64,000 bases of DNA from Candidatus Sericytochromatia bacterium (GTDB lineage: Bacteria > Cyanobacteriota > Sericytochromatia > UBA7694), in assembly GCA_018780035.1 (NCBI GenBank), contig JADMKE010000054.1:1-64000 (forward strand). Direction: 5' to 3'. Position 1 is the first letter of the stretch; each line of letters begins with the position of its first letter. The notes under the pieces were generated by a model. It made no database searches. It was not told the origin of the DNA and saw only the letters and a list, made by a program, of their open reading frames with translations. The position numbers and the translations under genes are program-made. Of this stretch, positions 61,096 through 64,000 are shown in pieces.

Positions 61096-61997
61096 CTGTC
61101 GAGCTTGTCCTGCAGCAAGGTGATTTGATCGATCAGGGCTTGGTAAACCGCTTCGAGTTCGGCAATTTGCCAGCCCTTGGCCGTAAAGCCATCAAGCTGA
61201 TCGGCAATGCTGTCACATTGATCGAGGAAGGTCTCCAAATCCATTTCTGAGGGATTTAAAAGGGCGATCTGGACCCGTTGGGCCAGACCATTTAAGGTTT
61301 GCATCAGGGCCACACATTGCTCGGACCCTTCGAGAATCTGGGTCAAAAGCCGCAAGCGACTCTCCAAATTGCGCAATTTGCGGTAGAGTTCGCTGCAGTC
61401 CATTTCCCGATCGAGCAGTTCGAGTTGGCCCTGAATCAGGGCAATCGATTCAGACAAATGGTGTCCGGCCCTGTGTAAGGCATTTAAACGCTCGGGATTG
61501 GCCGTCGGGCCCGCAGGCAGCGGAATGTCCATCGCGGCCCGCACTTCGCGCACCAACAGCCCCTGTACCTCTTCGTAGAGGGCATCATAATCTGTGTCTG
61601 CCGCTCCAAAGTGGGCTTGGGTCTTGTTATTTTGGCGTTTGACACTGGGCGCCTGAAAACCGCTCTGCAGGGCCGCTTGAATTTTGCCCAAAAGCGGGTC
61701 TTGGCTGCCCAGATGTTGGGCCACACGCAGGTATTTGAGAGAAAGCTGGGGCAAACGCAGGGCCAAATAGATATACGCCAATAAGAGATAGGGTTCAGCG
61801 TAGCTGCGCGCCATGCGCGCACAGCCTGTGAGCAGCAACATCGCCTGTTTGAGCGTGGCTTTATCCAGGCTGCGGTTGTATTCCTGCAAGAGGGCCTGGG
61901 CTTGGGAATACTGCGTGCGGGCCGTTTGCAAGCGCATATCGTCGCGTTGAACCAACTGGCTCTGGGCTGCTTTGAGGGTTTTGAGATGTTCAAACAT
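61092..61997 (-). CDS. Helical TPR-like protein
   Basis: 301 residues starting MFEHLKTLKAAQSQLVQRDD at 61997, with GGAG 9 nt upstream. The longer frame from 62240 crosses the plus-strand gene start. Nearly all-helical. The segment ~40-130 (YSQAQALLQEYNRSLDKATL... YLLLAYIYLALRLPQLSLKYL) has the length and hydrophobic spacing of TPR/SEL1-type repeats. The rest is a coiled coil. Function unknown. Confidence 0.7.
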   Translation of the reverse strand: MFEHLKTLKAAQSQLVQRDDMRLQTARTQYSQAQALLQEYNRSLDKATLKQAMLLLTGCARMARSYAEPYLLLAYIYLALRLPQLSLKYLRVAQHLGSQDPLLGKIQAALQSGFQAPSVKRQNNKTQAHFGAADTDYDALYEEVQGLLVREVRAAMDIPLPAGPTANPERLNALHRAGHHLSESIALIQGQLELLDREMDCSELYRKLRNLESRLRLLTQILEGSEQCVALMQTLNGLAQRVQIALLNPSEMDLETFLDQCDSIADQLDGFTAKGWQIAELEAVYQALIDQITLLQDKLDS

Positions 61998-62166
61998 GCG
62001 GGCTGGCTCCGGTTGTCTCCCTGCTGCGAATCTGATATGATCCCGATCAGACTGGTTTTTTAACAGTGAATCAGGGCCTTTGTCAATCCATAAAACAAAT
62101 CCAAGGGCCCTTCCAAAAGCAGAAACAATAGCACAAACAAAAGCAGAAACAAGGCAAACATCGGGC

Positions 62167-63099
62167 ATGACGGGCTCTCTCAATTTTAGCAATCTCTCTT
62201 CTGCCGCGGCTCTGCGCCCGACTGCGCCGGTACAGCGCACGGCCCCCGTCTCCCCGCCCCCTCAGGAAACCCCAAAGACCGAAAGTGCCCCCCGGCCCGA
62301 GACAGCCAAACCCGGTGGCGGTGTGCACCTGGCTGCCGAAGAAATGGAAGCCCATGTCACCGAAGCCCTGGAAAAATCCCCGGCCTTTGCAGACGATCAG
62401 GCCCCGTTGATCGACCCCAGCCACCTCGATGAAATGCCCGAACCGGAATTTGAAGCTGAGCTGGAAGGCCCCAGCGAAACTGAAGAGAGCGAAGACAGCG
62501 AAGAGATAGAGGCCGAGGGAGAAGTCGAAGAGGCCGAGAGCAAAGAGATTGAAGCTGAAGAGGCAGAAGAAGCCGAAGAGACGGAAGAAGACTCAGAATC
62601 CGGTGAAAAAGGCGAGGGTGAATCGGAGCAAGAAAGCCAGACAGATCATGCTCAAACAGACCCACTCAAGCGCTACCTGGAGAGTGAGTTGGAGCGCTAC
62701 CAACGCGAAAAAGGCCAGCAGGCCCAACGCTTTGTCTACCTCGCAGGCCAGGCCGAACGCTCGCGCAAAGCCCAGGTTGCTGCCGTTTTAGAAGCCAAAA
62801 TCGGGGGGCTTGCGCCGGTATTGCCCGGCATGGCAGGGGATTTTATCGCCCTTTCGGGGGGGTATACAGGCCTGATTCTGGACCATATCGGCGTCGCACA
62901 AAACCAGGCTTTTCAGCTCGCAGCCTTTAAACAGGCCTTGCTGAACCATCTCAAAGCCCCAGGCATTGACCGGGTCTTGCTCGATCTGGAATACGTTCCA
63001 GCGCTGCAACGGCCCGCCCTTTTGGCGCTCTTAAAAACACCCAATGCCCATCCCTGCTGGGTCTATTTGAGTGCAAGCCAAATTCAAGGATTGGGCTGA
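62167..63099 (+). CDS. Acidic, Pro-rich protein preceding the MoxR gene
   Basis: 310 residues from the ATG at 62167; the frame from the TTG at 62080 is less likely. The first ~70 residues are Pro/Ala/Thr-rich. Residues ~85-190 are extremely acidic (repeats of EESEDSEE and AEEAEEAEE). Then comes a charged helix (~190-220), and a domain ending GIDRVLLDLEYVPALQRPALLALLKT. No family is recognised. It lies 15 bp upstream of the AAA+ gene and may be its partner. Confidence 0.65.
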   Translation: MTGSLNFSNLSSAAALRPTAPVQRTAPVSPPPQETPKTESAPRPETAKPGGGVHLAAEEMEAHVTEALEKSPAFADDQAPLIDPSHLDEMPEPEFEAELEGPSETEESEDSEEIEAEGEVEEAESKEIEAEEAEEAEETEEDSESGEKGEGESEQESQTDHAQTDPLKRYLESELERYQREKGQQAQRFVYLAGQAERSRKAQVAAVLEAKIGGLAPVLPGMAGDFIALSGGYTGLILDHIGVAQNQAFQLAAFKQALLNHLKAPGIDRVLLDLEYVPALQRPALLALLKTPNAHPCWVYLSASQIQGLG

Positions 63100-63114
63100 G
63101 GCAAGGAGAATACC

Positions 63115-64000
63115 ATGGATCCCACCCTGCGTTCGTATCAAAAAGTTTCAAAATCTCCAACCAACCCCCACTCCCTGACAGATTTGCGTCAGAGCAGCGT
63201 TCCCGATCTCTTTCAGGGGCCTGCGGGTTCGGGTTTGGCGCCAAGGGCAGAACACGAAGTCCATGGGCTGCCGAGCGGGCAAAGTGCCCTGGGTCTCGCC
63301 GAAAAACTGCGCCAAGCGTATTTCTGGATTGTCAATCATGCGATTATCAGCCCCTATTACGATATCGAATACCACGACGGTCCCCGCAAGAGCATTGAAT
63401 TTGGCGACCAACAATTGCACCTGCCTTCGGATCAGAGTTATTCCAGTTTTGTCTTGTTGCCGCTGTTAAACTTCGCCGTCAGGCGCAAATGCCTGCTGAT
63501 CGGCGGGCCTGGCCGTGGCAAAACCGCCAGTGCCATTTTGATGGGGGTTTTGGCGGGGTACCCCGTCAATGACGTGCGCCGGGCGATTCAACACGGCCAG
63601 CCGCAAATGACGATCGCAGATTTGCTTGGCAATCCCCTGCCCTCCCATTTGATCGAAGCCAAAAACATGGACGAAATCCAGATCGCCTGGCGCAAATGGC
63701 TGGGCATGCGGGTGAAAATTATCGACGAATACAACCGCATTCCCACCCGCACCCAATCGGCGCTGTTAACCGTGATGGGTGACAATTACGCTGAGATCTT
63801 CGACCAGATTTACGAATGCCCGGAGTCGGCCTGGTTTATGACCGCCAATGCCGAAGAGGGCGGGGGCACCTACCAGGTGATTGAGGCTCTGCGCGACCGC
63901 ATAGATATTGTCGTCAAGACCCTGCACTTCAGCAGCCGTTTTTTGGGTGAACTCATTCCGCGGGTCGAAAAAGATATCCGCCCCGAAGAGGTGGTCCCCC
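63115..64000 (+). CDS. MoxR-type AAA+ ATPase, cut by the window edge
   Basis: The open frame runs 295 codons from the ATG at 63115 to the right edge with no stop. An AAGGAG site lies 7 nt upstream. A disordered N-terminal ~70 residues precede the AAA+ domain. Walker A is GGPGRGKT (130-137), Walker B is VKIIDEYNRIP (D204, E205), and sensor 1 lies in WFMTANAEEG. This fits the MoxR/ATPase class that works as a chaperone with von Willebrand-type partner proteins. These usually lie downstream and cannot be seen here. Confidence 0.88.
   Translation, partial: MDPTLRSYQKVSKSPTNPHSLTDLRQSSVPDLFQGPAGSGLAPRAEHEVHGLPSGQSALGLAEKLRQAYFWIVNHAIISPYYDIEYHDGPRKSIEFGDQQLHLPSDQSYSSFVLLPLLNFAVRRKCLLIGGPGRGKTASAILMGVLAGYPVNDVRRAIQHGQPQMTIADLLGNPLPSHLIEAKNMDEIQIAWRKWLGMRVKIIDEYNRIPTRTQSALLTVMGDNYAEIFDQIYECPESAWFMTANAEEGGGTYQVIEALRDRIDIVVKTLHFSSRFLGELIPRVEKDIRPEEVVP

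Overview
The window is one 64 kb stretch of a bacterial chromosome, densely coded and mostly on the minus strand. It has short operons with ATGA or TGATG overlaps and recognisable Shine-Dalgarno sites. Several proteins have lipoprotein or Sec signal peptides, which suggests a diderm (Gram-negative type) cell. Composition is moderately GC-rich in the housekeeping parts and clearly AT-richer in the accessory blocks (about 17.5-22.9 kb and 46-54.6 kb). I cannot place the organism firmly. The many unrecognised proteins with proline/alanine-rich N-termini and the mixed affinities of the conserved genes point to a poorly sampled lineage. My guess, at low confidence, is an uncultured relative of the non-photosynthetic Cyanobacteria.

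Layout. 0-2 kb: a recent tandem duplication of a glycine-zipper-like gene, each copy with its own promoter and terminator. 2-10 kb: a complete high-affinity potassium uptake operon kdpABC-(new small gene)-kdpD-kdpE. 10-11.7 kb: cysS. 11.7-26.3 kb: a large type I restriction-modification island. It holds hsdM, hsdR, two hsdS genes and many passengers: a CD-NTase with a two-TM SLATT effector (CBASS-like), a HEPN-family protein with an 80-residue partner, two AlbA_2/Schlafen-type proteins, a DUF5131 protein, a DUF1016 (PD-(D/E)XK) nuclease-like protein and a YgjP-type metal hydrolase. The island is flanked on both sides by copies of the same structured repeat in opposite orientation. One AlbA_2 gene carries an 11-bp tandem repeat that could switch its reading frame.

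26.6-45 kb is mostly core or semi-core: a hot-dog thioesterase-like gene, a PIN-domain toxin-antitoxin pair, alanine dehydrogenase, SurE, a lipoprotein phosphoesterase, a radical SAM/SPASM enzyme with a membrane partner, an SH3 protein, a 943-residue coiled-coil protein, a DnaJ/beta-propeller fusion, an acetyl-CoA acetyltransferase, PhoD, a putative HExxH metallopeptidase and a sugar-nucleotide epimerase.

45-55 kb is a mobile, decayed accessory region: a GNAT, a dehydrogenase pseudogene with an internal deletion, a truncated membrane gene, an integron-type attC site directly behind a small monooxygenase gene, a DUF4287 gene, an IS1634-type transposase fragment, an SUMF1-like/EF-hand gene pair, and a two-gene module with a degenerate ImmA/IrrE-like protein behind a structured leader. 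55-64 kb has a PI-PLC/lectin-like lipoprotein, a papain-like peptidase candidate, TPR proteins, a Gfo/Idh/MocA oxidoreductase, a HAD hydrolase, an acidic protein and the start of a MoxR-type AAA+ ATPase that runs off the right edge.

No tRNA, rRNA, CRISPR array or phage structural gene was recognised.
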